A DNA stretch of 37,455 nucleotides, taken from Arthrobacter rhombi. GTDB lineage: Bacteria > Actinomycetota > Actinomycetes > Actinomycetales > Micrococcaceae. Shown piece by piece: positions 15,346 to 22,990 of this stretch. The first letter of the stretch is position 1, and every line of letters begins with the position of its first letter. Location: NCBI RefSeq assembly GCF_900163545.1, contig NZ_FUHW01000040.1, forward strand, positions 1 to 37,455, read 5' to 3'. The translations under genes and the position numbers were made by a program. A model generated the notes under the pieces. That model was not told the origin of the DNA, did not search any database, and saw only the letters and a list, made by a program, of their open reading frames with translations.

Positions 15346-17359
15346 CCTCACCGGGGCCCGGACGGGCCTCCGCAGGGACGTAGTCGGGGAAACGCGAGCG
15401 TAGGTCCGTGAAGGAACCGTCCTCGCCCGGGTGTTGGACCGCAACAAAGACCATCGACTCCTCGTCGTGGATGACCGGCCCGCAGGTTTCACCATCCCGG
15501 GGGACCGAGAGGAACTGCTCGACCTTCCCGCGGTCGCTGCCCTCCACGGTGACCTTGAACAGGCCGTCGTTGTAGCCGATGCCGCTGGGGGCGCCATCGG
15601 TGGAGATCCAGAGGTTTCCGCGGGTATCGAAGGCCACGTTGTCCGGGCAGGAGATCGGGCTGACCTTCTCGGCGGGGAAGCCGCTGAAGTACGTCGCGTC
15701 CCCCTGCGCCGGATCGCCACACAGCATCAGCAGGTCCCAAGTGAACCGGTCCCCGCTGTGCCCGCCCCGGTGCTCGGTGATCTCCACGATATGCCCGTCC
15801 CGGTTTTCGCTCCGTGGGTTGACCTCATCGGCCGCCGCTTGGCCGGAGGTGCCACGCTGGGAGTTGTTGGTGCACGCGACGTAGATCTTGCCGCTTTTCA
15901 GGCTCGGTTCCACGTCCTCGCACCGGTCCATCTTGGTGGGCCCGACCTGGTCGGCGGCCAGCCGGGTGTGGACCAGGACCTGCTCAACGCTCATCCCCGG
16001 GACATGGCTCGTGCCGTCCTTGACCAGGGGCAGCCAGCGACCTGTCCCGTCGAACCCGCCATCGGAGGGGACGTCACCGGAGCCGTCGATCTCATCGTCT
16101 GAGGTCCCCGTGAAGCGGGCCACGTAGAGGTCGCCTTCGGTCAGCAAGGTCATGTTGTGGCGGCGGTTGTTCTTGCGGTATTTGCGTTTGGACACGAATT
16201 TATAGAGGTAGTCGAAGCGTTCGTCGTCCCCCATATAGGCCACGACGTGCCCGTTGTCGGCGACGATGACGTTGGCGCCCTCGTGTTTGAACCGGCCCAT
16301 GCTGGTGTGTTTGCGCGGCGTCGAATCAGGGTTCTCGGGGTCGATCTCCACGATGTACCCAAAACGGTTCGGCTCGTTGGCGAAGCGTTCGGCGCGGGCG
16401 TCAAAGCGAGCGTCCTCCTGCTCCCAGCCCATGGAGGTGGCCTTATTCTCCAGCCCATAGCGCCGGTCCTCGGGGGAGGTGCCCTGTGTGCGGAAGAAGC
16501 CATTGAAGTTCTCTTCGCCGGACAGGACGGTGCCCCACGGGGTGGTCCCGCCCGAGCAGTTGCCCAGCGTGCCCTCGACGAAGCGGCCGCGCTGATCACG
16601 CCGGGTCTTTACCAGTTCCGAACCGGCCACGGGGCCGGTCAGCTCGAATTCGGTGTCCAGGGTGATCCTGCGGTTCCGTCGCCCGCCCCGGATGTATTCC
16701 CAGGGCGTCCCTTTCTTTTGGCGCTCCAGTTCCACCACGCTCAGCCCCACCGCCTGACGGAAGATATTGCGGCGACGGCGCTCCTCGGCGGTGGTCCCCG
16801 GGGCCGCCGGGAACATGATGCCCGGGTTGACGTATTCGTGGTTGCACACCAGGACGGCCTTCTTGCCGTTCTTCGAACGGAGGATGTCGGTGTAGTCGTT
16901 GTTGTAGCCGAACTGCTGGGCCTGGGCCCGGGGGCTCTGATCATCGAAGTCGAAATCCGGTGTGTGACGGAACAGGGGATCGCCCCAGCGGATGATCGGG
17001 GTCCATTCGAAGCCTTCGGGGACATCGAACACGTCGATGGCGGCGTCAACCGGTTTGATGGGGTCGAATTCCAGCCGTCCATGCCGGGCCGGGTGACCGG
17101 TGGGCACCGGCCCGGCCATGGCCGTGTCGACCCCACCGAAGGCCACGACGGCAGCGCTGAGTGCTCCGGCAGCCCCGAGTCCCAACGCCGATCGACGGGT
17201 CATCTGCGCCGAAACGATATCGCGGAAATATTCGTTCGCGGAGGTGTTGCAGACGGCCTTCGAGCAGGCGTTGTCGCATTTCAGGGCGCAGGTGACCGGG
17301 CTGCGCTTGCCGCGCGTGTGGCCGAGCATGGGCAGGAGGGTCCGGTTATCGGGGGTCAT
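15302..17359 (-). CDS. PhoX-type (DUF839) secreted phosphatase, Tat substrate
   Basis: 685 aa exported phosphatase of the PhoX/DUF839 family, Fe/Ca enzymes that release phosphate from phosphoesters. Recognised stretches are NHEYVNPG near residue 175, NCSGGTTPWGTVLSGEENFN near 255 with its metal-ligand Cys, MGRFKHEGANVIVADNGHVV near 340, DRCEDVEPSLKSGKIYVACT near 475, and SCPDNVAFDTRGNLWISTDG near 575. A twin-arginine signal (TRRSALGLG plus a hydrophobic run) lies about 55 residues from the start, after a cysteine-rich segment. ATG 17359 follows AAAGG; an in-frame ATG at 17464 is less likely. The upstream region holds a PHO-box-like repeat, which would suit phosphate control. Confidence 0.88.
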   Translation of the reverse strand: MTPDNRTLLPMLGHTRGKRSPVTCALKCDNACSKAVCNTSANEYFRDIVSAQMTRRSALGLGAAGALSAAVVAFGGVDTAMAGPVPTGHPARHGRLEFDPIKPVDAAIDVFDVPEGFEWTPIIRWGDPLFRHTPDFDFDDQSPRAQAQQFGYNNDYTDILRSKNGKKAVLVCNHEYVNPGIMFPAAPGTTAEERRRRNIFRQAVGLSVVELERQKKGTPWEYIRGGRRNRRITLDTEFELTGPVAGSELVKTRRDQRGRFVEGTLGNCSGGTTPWGTVLSGEENFNGFFRTQGTSPEDRRYGLENKATSMGWEQEDARFDARAERFANEPNRFGYIVEIDPENPDSTPRKHTSMGRFKHEGANVIVADNGHVVAYMGDDERFDYLYKFVSKRKYRKNNRRHNMTLLTEGDLYVARFTGTSDDEIDGSGDVPSDGGFDGTGRWLPLVKDGTSHVPGMSVEQVLVHTRLAADQVGPTKMDRCEDVEPSLKSGKIYVACTNNSQRGTSGQAAADEVNPRSENRDGHIVEITEHRGGHSGDRFTWDLLMLCGDPAQGDATYFSGFPAEKVSPISCPDNVAFDTRGNLWISTDGAPSGIGYNDGLFKVTVEGSDRGKVEQFLSVPRDGETCGPVIHDEESMVFVAVQHPGEDGSFTDLRSRFPDYVPAEARPGPGEVRAPRPSVVQVYRP

Positions 17360-17586
17360 CGTGAACCTTTCGGCGGTGGGAACTGGAATCGACTTCACCG
17401 TGTCAGCGGCGGGTGAACGCCGGGAGACGGGAATGAGAAATTGGGAAAGACAGGGGTCTTCCATTTAGTCAACCGGCACTTTAGGGTGTGAAGTGCATCA
17501 CTAGTTACTCGCTAGTAATATCCGGTTCTTGTCAATGAGTTGTCATTCTGTGCGCCGGTCTCTGGTCCCCCTCAAAAGGAGCGAAC
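17360..17586. promoter_or_regulatory. Divergent phoX/lipase control region
   Basis: This 227-bp gene-free stretch separates two divergent secreted-enzyme genes. It is markedly AT-richer than the coding DNA from about 17480 to 17550. It holds CTAGT repeated at 17501 and 17512 (11 bp apart), a short inverted repeat TTACT/AGTAA (17505-17509 and 17514-17518), a TAATAT that could be a plus-strand -10 (17516-17521), and the PHO-box-like site at 17529-17546. The lipase RBS AAAAGGAG ends about five bases before its ATG. Confidence 0.5.
17529..17546 (+). promoter_or_regulatory. PHO-box-like direct repeat
   Basis: TTGTCAATGAGTTGTCAT: two copies of TTGTCA-A/T spaced exactly 11 bp, closely resembling the E. 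coli PHO box (two CTGTCAT half-sites 11 bp apart). Read on the other strand it gives TTGACA/TGACAA repeats with the same period, closer to Gram-positive PhoP sites. The location between a phosphatase gene and a lipase gene makes phosphate control plausible. Binding is not shown. Confidence 0.5.
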
Positions 17587-18933
17587 ATGTCCCCTGTCAG
17601 CAAACCCCCCGTGTCGCAGCACAGCAGGCTGCGTGTGCTGTTCTCCTGTGTTGCCGCCTCCTCGCTATTGTTCGCCGGGCTCGGCCCGGCGGCTGCCGCG
17701 GCGACCGCCCCCTCGGATGCCGCCTCCATCGAGAAGACCGATGCCGCCGATCCCGGTGATGTGCAGCGCCAGGAAAAGCTCGAGCAGCTCTCGCGCAGCG
17801 TGGACTCAGATTTCTACACCCCACCGGCGACACTGCCGTCAGCAGACGGGGCTTTGGTGCGCAGCGAGCCGGCCGACTTCTTCCTGGACCCGGTCAAGCT
17901 CATCCGCCCGGACGCGACCGTGACGCGGATGATGTACAAATCCACCGACTCCCACGGGGAAGCGATGGCCGTCACCGGCACGGTGCTGGTGCCGAAGAAG
18001 AAGTGGTCCGGAACCGGTGAACGCCCGGTGATCGGTTACGCCGTGGGCACTCAGGGGCTGGCGGATAAATGCGCTCCCTCCCGTCAGATGGGCGTGGGCC
18101 AGGAATATGAGGGGCCGATGATGACGGCCCTGCTGGAGTCCGGCTACGCGTTGGCGATCACCGACTACGAGGGGCTGGGGACCCCCGGTTCCCACACCTT
18201 CATGGCGCGAGCCTCGCAAGGCCATGCGCTGCTTGACGGGGTCCGCGCAGCCCAAGACCTGGGAGTGAAAGGCCTCGATGTAGATAACCCGGTCGCCCTC
18301 ATGGGTTACTCGCAGGGTGGTGGCGCCAGCGCGGCGGCGGCCGAGCTGGCCCCCGAATATGCGCCGGAGATGAAACTCAAGGGAGCCTTCGCCGGTGCTG
18401 TTCCGGCCGATCTGAGCGAGGTGGCCGACAGTCTCGATTCCGGGCTCTACACGGCGTTCCTGTTGTTCGCTATCGATGGAGTGGGCACCTCCAACGGTCT
18501 GGAACCCGAGTCGTACCTGAATGCCCAGGGCATGAAGGAGATGGAAGCGGCCCGGAGCGAGTGCACTGTCGAAGCCATTGGAAGCCACGCCTTCGTCGAT
18601 ACAACGAAATTGACGAAGAGCGGCAAGAAGCTCAGCGATGTGGCTGACGAACCCCAGTTCCAGGCGGCGTTGAAGGAACAAGAAATTGGTGCCGGCCGTA
18701 AACCTGAGGTTCCGGTCCTGCTCTCCCACAGCTTGCTCGACGACGTCATTCCCTATGCCACGGGACGGGACCTGGCGAAGCGCTGGTGCGCCCAAGGTGT
18801 TGACGTCTCCTGGGATGCAACGGCCGGCCCGACCCATATTGGCGGCTATGTAGCCGCCGTCCCGCAGGCCCTGTACTTCCTGAAGAGCCGATTCGACGGT
18901 AAACGTCAGCTGTCCAGCTGCTGGCGTCTCTGA
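17587..18933 (+). CDS. Secreted lipase/esterase, LIP (secretory lipase) family
   Basis: 448 aa alpha/beta hydrolase with a Sec signal peptide (basic start, hydrophobic run LFSCVAASSLLFAGLG, Ala-rich cleavage region near residue 38). The nucleophile elbow is MGYSQGGG with Ser near residue 241. The Asp is probably in LLDDVIPY near 383 and the His in GPTHIGGY near 418. The layout and the N-terminal FYTPPATLPSADGALVR match the secretory lipase family, which hydrolyses acylglycerols and other esters outside the cell. An AAAAGGAG RBS precedes the ATG. It shares its upstream region with phoX. Confidence 0.87.
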   Translation: MSPVSKPPVSQHSRLRVLFSCVAASSLLFAGLGPAAAAATAPSDAASIEKTDAADPGDVQRQEKLEQLSRSVDSDFYTPPATLPSADGALVRSEPADFFLDPVKLIRPDATVTRMMYKSTDSHGEAMAVTGTVLVPKKKWSGTGERPVIGYAVGTQGLADKCAPSRQMGVGQEYEGPMMTALLESGYALAITDYEGLGTPGSHTFMARASQGHALLDGVRAAQDLGVKGLDVDNPVALMGYSQGGGASAAAAELAPEYAPEMKLKGAFAGAVPADLSEVADSLDSGLYTAFLLFAIDGVGTSNGLEPESYLNAQGMKEMEAARSECTVEAIGSHAFVDTTKLTKSGKKLSDVADEPQFQAALKEQEIGAGRKPEVPVLLSHSLLDDVIPYATGRDLAKRWCAQGVDVSWDATAGPTHIGGYVAAVPQALYFLKSRFDGKRQLSSCWRL

Positions 18934-18940
18934 GCCCCGT

Positions 18941-18954
18941 CACACGCTGGTGTG
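18941..18954 (+). terminator. Possible weak hairpin after the lipase gene
   Basis: CACAC, GCTG loop, GTGTG, followed by GCTTTGG. The stem is only five base pairs and the T-run is poor, so this is a tentative terminator. Confidence 0.25.
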
Positions 18955-18972
18955 GCTTTGGTCGCATGTCGG

Positions 18973-18978
18973 TAGGAT
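18973..18978 (+). promoter_or_regulatory. -10 element of the fba operon
   Basis: TAGGAT about 49 bp before ATG 19028, leaving a leader of roughly 40 nt that ends in the strong RBS AAGGAGTCAGC. Unlike several other genes here, fba is therefore a leadered transcript. No clear -35 is seen. Confidence 0.45.
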
Positions 18979-19027
18979 GGACCTAGCCAACGATGTCTAC
19001 TCCCAGCCCAACTCATAAGGAGTCAGC

Positions 19028-20050
19028 ATGCCCCTTGCAACCCCGGACAAATACAACGCCATGATCGACGCGGCGAAGGCCGGTTCCTACGCTTTCCCCG
19101 CCGTCAACGTGACGTCCTCGCAGACGCTGAATGCCGCCATCCGCGGATTCGCTGAAGCCGAGTCCGACGGAATCATCCAGGTCTCGACCGGTGGCGCAGC
19201 CTACTGGTCGGGATCCTCGATCAAGGACATGGTGGTGGGCTCCCTGGGCTTCGCCGCCTTCGCCAAGGAAGTGGCCAAAAGCTACGGCGTGAACATCGCC
19301 CTGCATACGGACCACTGCCCAGCAGACAAGCTCGATGGATTCGTGCTGCCGTTGCTGGCCGCTTCCGAGGCGGAGGTCAAGGCCGGCCGCGACCCGATCT
19401 TCAATTCGCATATGTGGGACGGCTCGGCCGAAACACTGGAGGAGAACCTCCGCATCGCCAAGGAACTGCTGCCGCGCTCCGCCGCTGCCAAGCAAATCCT
19501 CGAAGTCGAGATCGGCGCCGTCGGCGGTGAAGAGGACGGCGTGGAAAACGCCATCAACGACAAGCTCTACAGCACCGTCGAGGACGCACTGGCCACGGTC
19601 GAAGCGCTGGGTGCCGGTGAACACGGCCGCTACATCACCGCCCTGACCTTCGGCAACGTCCACGGGGTCTACAAGCCCGGCGGGGTGAAGCTGCGCCCGG
19701 AGATCCTCAAGGACATCCAGGCACAGATCGGCGCCAAGCTCGGCCAGGACAAGCCCTTCGACCTGGTCTTCCACGGTGGTTCGGGATCCTCCGAGCAGGA
19801 GATCTCCGACGCGGTCTCCTACGGCGTCATCAAGATGAACATCGACACCGATACCCAGTACGCCTTCACCCGCCCGGTCGCCGGGCACATGCTCTCCAAC
19901 TACGACGGCGTCCTGAAGATCGACGGCGAAGTCGGAAATAAGAAGGTCTACGACCCCCGCGTCTGGGGTGCGGCCGCGGAGACCTCCATGGCCGAACGTA
20001 TCGTTGAGGCGGCCCGCCAGCTCGGTTCCGCTGGAAAGAGCCTGAAATAA
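19028..20050 (+). CDS. fba: Class II fructose-1,6-bisphosphate aldolase
   Basis: 340 aa zinc-dependent aldolase that cleaves fructose-1,6-bisphosphate to glyceraldehyde-3-phosphate and dihydroxyacetone phosphate in glycolysis and runs the reverse in gluconeogenesis. Key segments: AFPAVNVTSSQTLNAA near residue 21, LHTDHCPADK near 97 (catalytic Asp and zinc His), GNVHGVYKPGG near 213 (zinc His), FHGGSGSS near 253, and MNIDTDTQYAFTRP near 277. An AAGGAG RBS lies before the ATG. The DUF3151 gene starts two bases after its stop, so the two form an operon. Confidence 0.96.
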   Translation: MPLATPDKYNAMIDAAKAGSYAFPAVNVTSSQTLNAAIRGFAEAESDGIIQVSTGGAAYWSGSSIKDMVVGSLGFAAFAKEVAKSYGVNIALHTDHCPADKLDGFVLPLLAASEAEVKAGRDPIFNSHMWDGSAETLEENLRIAKELLPRSAAAKQILEVEIGAVGGEEDGVENAINDKLYSTVEDALATVEALGAGEHGRYITALTFGNVHGVYKPGGVKLRPEILKDIQAQIGAKLGQDKPFDLVFHGGSGSSEQEISDAVSYGVIKMNIDTDTQYAFTRPVAGHMLSNYDGVLKIDGEVGNKKVYDPRVWGAAAETSMAERIVEAARQLGSAGKSLK

Positions 20051-20051
20051 T

Positions 20052-20474
20052 ATGAGCGAAGCACTCGGACGCAACCTCTTGGCCATTCCGGAGACCCTTC
20101 TGGCTCCGGACGAGGACGTCAACGCGCGCCTCGAAGCCGGCGATGAAGCCGTGGACCTGGCGGCCAGGTTCCCGGCGTCATCGCTGCCGTGGGCGATGCT
20201 CGCCGACGAAGCCTACGACGACGGCCGCACCGTCGAGTCCTATGCCTACGCGCGGGTGGGCTACCACCGTGGGCTCGACGCCCTGCGCCAGGCCGGCTGG
20301 CGTGGCCAGGGGCCCGTGCCGTACTCGCACGAACCCAACCGCGGTTTCCTGCGCTCGCTCTATGCCCTCCAGCGGGCCGCGGCAGCGATCGGCGAGGCCG
20401 AGGAAGTCGACCGGATCGGAACGTTCCTCAACGACTCCGACCCGGCGGCGGCGGCAGCCATCGAAGCGAAGTAG
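20052..20474 (+). CDS. DUF3151 family protein
   Basis: 140 aa soluble protein of unknown function, recognised by NLLAIPETLLAPD at the N-terminus, FPASSLPWAMLADEAYDDG near 38, and the AYARVGYHRGLDALRQAGWRGQGPVPYSHEPNRGFLR stretch (quoted in part: GYHRGLDALRQAGW, then SHEPNRGFLR). I know the family as actinobacterial and usually next to fba, as here, where its ATG follows the fba stop by one base. It reads as helical and has no membrane segment or signal peptide. It should be co-expressed with the aldolase; no function can be given. Confidence 0.88.
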   Translation: MSEALGRNLLAIPETLLAPDEDVNARLEAGDEAVDLAARFPASSLPWAMLADEAYDDGRTVESYAYARVGYHRGLDALRQAGWRGQGPVPYSHEPNRGFLRSLYALQRAAAAIGEAEEVDRIGTFLNDSDPAAAAAIEAK

Positions 20475-20494
20475 GACGACTTCCGGCTTCTGCT

Positions 20495-20553
20495 AAGTGA
20501 AGAGTGGATGTTCGTGCCGGCCGTGAGGCTGGCATGGACATCCACTCTTACTT
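20495..20553 (+). repeat. 59-nt imperfect palindrome / structured hairpin
   Basis: The outer stem is AAGT, one bulged G, then AAGAGTGGATGT (20500-20511), paired with ACATCCACTCTT (20538-20549) and ACTT. Next comes a symmetric 3x3 internal loop, then an inner stem TGCCGGCC/GGCTGGCA (20515-20522, 20527-20534) with one G-U pair, closed by a GTGA tetraloop of GNRA type. It could terminate the fba operon, but the T-tract is poor. A REP-like palindrome or an element end is the alternative. The RHS-type remnant reading frame starts within it. Confidence 0.65.
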
Positions 20554-20758
20554 TAACGGCCTCGGCGGCAAGACCCGTGATGACTATGACTCCCGCGGGC
20601 GGGTTATTGCCATCACCGACCCGTTGGTTGCCACCATGCGCCGGAGCTATAGCGAAGCGGATGAGGTCGTGGCGGAAACTGATCCGTTGGGCCGGACGAC
20701 GACGGCAGGTTATGACGGCGCTGGGCGTCAGATGTGGCCGTGCGAGCCTCAGCGGTGA
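20534..20758 (+). pseudogene. RHS/YD-repeat protein remnant
   Basis: A short open frame (about 74 codons from ATG 20534; an earlier in-frame GTG lies at 20504) carries two degenerate YD/RHS repeats: DYDSRGRVIAITDPL, then ETDPLGRTTTAGYDGAGRQ, after which it ends at TGA. Complete RHS proteins, which are large surface or toxin-delivery proteins, have dozens of such repeats and over 1000 residues, and no neighbouring frame continues the match. It is therefore best read as a fossil of a larger gene, probably acquired by transfer. It has no credible RBS of its own and lies between fba-DUF3151 and tdk. Confidence 0.6.
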
Positions 20759-20790
20759 CCGACAGATCCCGTGGAGCTGTGTCTTGCGCA

Positions 20791-20796
20791 TAGACT
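20791..20796 (+). promoter_or_regulatory. -10 element of tdk
   Basis: TAGACT with a leader of about 25 nt to the TTG start at 20828; the RBS AAAAGGA lies at 20816-20822. It supports the TTG start over an in-frame GTG at 20771, which would precede the promoter. Confidence 0.5.
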
Positions 20797-20827
20797 CGGT
20801 GCGCACACCGCAACGAAAAGGAACGCA

Positions 20828-21454
20828 TTGGCCAAGCTCTATTTCCGCTACGGAGCCATGAACTCCGGTAAATCCACGGGGTTGCTGCAGGTTGCCTTCA
20901 ACTACGAGGAGCGTGGACAACGCGTTCTGTTGGCCAAGCCGGATGTCGATACCAAGGGCGATGACCAGATTGTCTCCCGGCTCGGCGTCAGCCGTACCGT
21001 CGACTTCCTCATCCCGACCGGGGAATCCGCCGTCGAACTGTTCAACGCCCACGCCGCCGGTGATGATCCGGATGCCCTGCTGGAACACGTGGACCAGCAG
21101 CCGGTGGCCTGTCTGCTCATTGATGAGGCCCAGTTCCTCTCCGCCGATCAGGTGGATGACCTCTTCCGCATCGCCGTGCGGCAGAACGTCCCGGTTCTGG
21201 CCTTCGGCATCCGTACCGACTTCAAGACCCGGATGTTCCCCGGTTCGCTGCGGCTCATGGAACTAGCGCACACCCTCGAAGAGCTCAAGACGATCTGCCG
21301 GTGCGGGCGCAAGGCCATCTTCAACACCCGGAGGATCGGTGACACGGTGGTCTTTGACGGCGACCAGGTCGCCATCGACGGGCAGGACGTCTGGTACGAA
21401 TCGCTGTGCGGGAGCTGCTACCTTGAAGCCTCGGAGGGGCGGCTGGGCAGCTGA
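20828..21454 (+). CDS. tdk: Thymidine kinase
   Basis: 208 aa type II thymidine kinase, which phosphorylates thymidine with ATP for pyrimidine salvage. The Walker A loop is GAMNSGKST (residues 9-17, Lys15). The Walker B/catalytic region is LLIDEAQFL near 98, and the lasso zinc cysteines are CRCGRK near 158 and LCGSCY near 195. The start is TTG at 20828, set by the AAAAGGA RBS and the close Walker A motif. The upstream DNA holds a decayed RHS fragment, so tdk probably has its own promoter (TAGACT at 20791). Confidence 0.93.
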   Translation: MAKLYFRYGAMNSGKSTGLLQVAFNYEERGQRVLLAKPDVDTKGDDQIVSRLGVSRTVDFLIPTGESAVELFNAHAAGDDPDALLEHVDQQPVACLLIDEAQFLSADQVDDLFRIAVRQNVPVLAFGIRTDFKTRMFPGSLRLMELAHTLEELKTICRCGRKAIFNTRRIGDTVVFDGDQVAIDGQDVWYESLCGSCYLEASEGRLGS

Positions 21455-21524
21455 AACGGCCTGCACGTCGGCCGCCGAGACGGGGGCCGCGGCTGGAGGT
21501 CTTCACTTCCGCGTCCACGCAGGG

Positions 21525-21530
21525 CATGCT
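21525..21530 (+). promoter_or_regulatory. -10-like hexamer for the SRPBCC gene
   Basis: CATGCT, six bases before ATG 21537. The first base departs from TANNNT, as in the CATAAT at 8551, so this is one of the weaker leaderless calls. Confidence 0.4.
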
Positions 21531-21536
21531 GCAGTC

Positions 21537-21983
21537 ATGGGCACCGCAGCGAAGAATGACGAGAACACCGCCTACCAGGCCAGCGAACACATCAGTCTGC
21601 CCGTCCAACGCGTCTGGGCCCTGCTGACCGACTTCACCGCGGCACCACTGTGGCTCACCGGTGTGACGGAGATGCACGCGGATGCCCCGCTGGGCCTCGG
21701 CGTGGAACTGGAGGTCCGGATGGGAGAGCATATGCGGACCTATACCTTGGCCGGTTTCGCCCCGGAGCGGGAGCTGGTGATCTCCACCGGTGACGGTGAT
21801 GTGCACACCATCTACGAATATCAGCTATCCCCGGACGCCGGTGGCACACTGCTGACACTCACGGTGCAGGTGGTGATCAGCTCCCAGGTGCCGGGAGATG
21901 GTTGGGACATCCGCCGGGCCGTGGCGGATGCCGAATCAAGCCAGCTCCCTGCCTTTAAGGGGTATGCGGAACTCGCCCCCTGA
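21537..21983 (+). CDS. SRPBCC (START-like) family protein
   Basis: 148 aa with the usual SRPBCC opening: QASEHISLPVQRVWALLTDF near residue 11, then LWLTGVTEM. Beta strands with ELEVRMGEH and EYQLSPDAGGTLLTLTVQ follow, then a C-terminal helix. Members bind hydrophobic ligands in a helix-grip fold, and many have no known ligand. There is no signal peptide, so it is probably cytosolic. ATG 21537 is chosen from the homology start and the -10-like spacing. It converges with the lipoprotein gene across a perfect hairpin. No pathway link is visible. Confidence 0.72.
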   Translation: MGTAAKNDENTAYQASEHISLPVQRVWALLTDFTAAPLWLTGVTEMHADAPLGLGVELEVRMGEHMRTYTLAGFAPERELVISTGDGDVHTIYEYQLSPDAGGTLLTLTVQVVISSQVPGDGWDIRRAVADAESSQLPAFKGYAELAP

Positions 21984-21990
21984 GGTTCGT

Positions 21991-22008
21991 GGTCCCGATG
22001 GCGGGACC
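21991..22008. terminator. Hairpin between convergent SRPBCC and lipoprotein genes
   Basis: GGTCCCG (21991-21997), ATGG loop, CGGGACC (22002-22008): a perfect 7-bp stem eight bases after one stop and just before the other. It has no T-run on either strand but sits where a bidirectional terminator is expected. Confidence 0.5.
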
Positions 22009-22015
22009 GGCGGGG

Positions 22016-22888
22016 CTACTGGCCCATGTTGTCCTTGAAGTGCTTCTCGTAGGCCGCATCCATCTGCGGGGCCCAGTCCGCTTCCGCTTCGTACAGATGC
22101 GTGGCCATTTCGGTAGCCAGGTCCGGCTCGGTGAGGACCGTGGGGTCCGAGAAGCCGTCTTCCTGGCCTTCCGCCGCGTGGATGAGGACGGCTGAGGTCG
22201 TGGAGTCGTCCTCGGAACAGTGCCAGGCGGCCTGCAGCTCCACGGCGGCGGAGGCCCCGGGAAGGTTGCTTTCCTTCACGCCGTGCTTGTTGATCGTGGA
22301 GACGCCGTTTTCATCCTTTTTGACGTCGTCCGCGCACTGGCCGTGCTTGAGGAAGCCGGATTCGTTCAGGGTCTTGTATTCCTCGTCGTTGGAGAGGTAG
22401 TACCTGCGGATCTGGACCATCGCCGATGCCTGATGAGGGTCGTCGTCCAGATTGCTGGCGGTGAAGGTGCAGCCGGCGTGAGTGTAGAGGCCGCTGAGGT
22501 ACATCCCCCCGACGTCCGGCAGGGCGGTGGCCACGGCGTCCAGGGTCTTCTGGTCCAAGAGCTCATCGACACAGCGGGTGGCATCCACCTCGCTGTCTTT
22601 CGCGCCCGCCTTCCGGGCCTGTTCCTTCCACGCCTCGTCGGCGGCACCGGGGTCGATCGCCCCCGTGTCCTGGCTTGCGGATGCCGGTGCTTCGGAACTG
22701 CCAGAGGCTCCGCCGGGGCTCGACGAGGTACTGGCCTCTCCGGCGCCATTGGCATTGCTGCAGGCTGTCAGGGAGAGGAGTCCCACCGCGGCAACGGCGA
22801 GCAAGCGGGGGCCGGCCGAGCGGCGTACCGGGACGGATGATGCTGTGGCGTCGTCGCGGCGACGGGTGGTCTGCGAGATGTTGATCAT
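22016..22888 (-). CDS. Secreted lipoprotein of unknown function
   Basis: 290 aa. A lipobox (LLSLTACS) ends a hydrophobic signal near residue 41, so the mature protein is anchored through its Cys. A Ser/Gly/Ala-rich linker (about residues 45-70) follows, then a charged domain with several cysteines (TRCVDELL, HAGCTF, HGQCADD, WHCSED) that could form two disulfides. I do not recognise a family. ATG 22888 has AAGGGG upstream; in-frame extension to 22978 is unlikely because it adds a non-signal sequence. It lies downstream of the TetR gene on the same strand with a 102-bp gap, so co-transcription is possible but unproven. Confidence 0.75.
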   Translation of the reverse strand: MINISQTTRRRDDATASSVPVRRSAGPRLLAVAAVGLLSLTACSNANGAGEASTSSSPGGASGSSEAPASASQDTGAIDPGAADEAWKEQARKAGAKDSEVDATRCVDELLDQKTLDAVATALPDVGGMYLSGLYTHAGCTFTASNLDDDPHQASAMVQIRRYYLSNDEEYKTLNESGFLKHGQCADDVKKDENGVSTINKHGVKESNLPGASAAVELQAAWHCSEDDSTTSAVLIHAAEGQEDGFSDPTVLTEPDLATEMATHLYEAEADWAPQMDAAYEKHFKDNMGQ

Positions 22889-22990
22889 GCTGTACCCCTT
22901 CGAAAGTGCTGAGACCGAACCCGGAGAACCGGGTTCCTCCATCGAAGGTACGGAAACAGTTGCGAGCCCACAATGCACCCGGCTGCTTCG

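Noticed and set aside
16157..17416. 419-codon plus-strand open frame opposite phoX
   Set aside because: Antisense shadow of a gene with strong PhoX motifs; no RBS and no domain.
17839..18837. Minus-strand open frame opposite the lipase gene
   Set aside because: Antisense shadow; the lipase has a signal peptide, RBS and Ser-Asp-His motifs.
19013..20122. Minus-strand open frame opposite fba
   Set aside because: Antisense of a highly conserved aldolase; composition typical of a GC-rich shadow frame.
20504..20758. RHS-type frame as an intact small gene
   Set aside because: No RBS, start inside a palindrome, and only two degenerate repeats of a family that normally has many; a remnant is the better reading.
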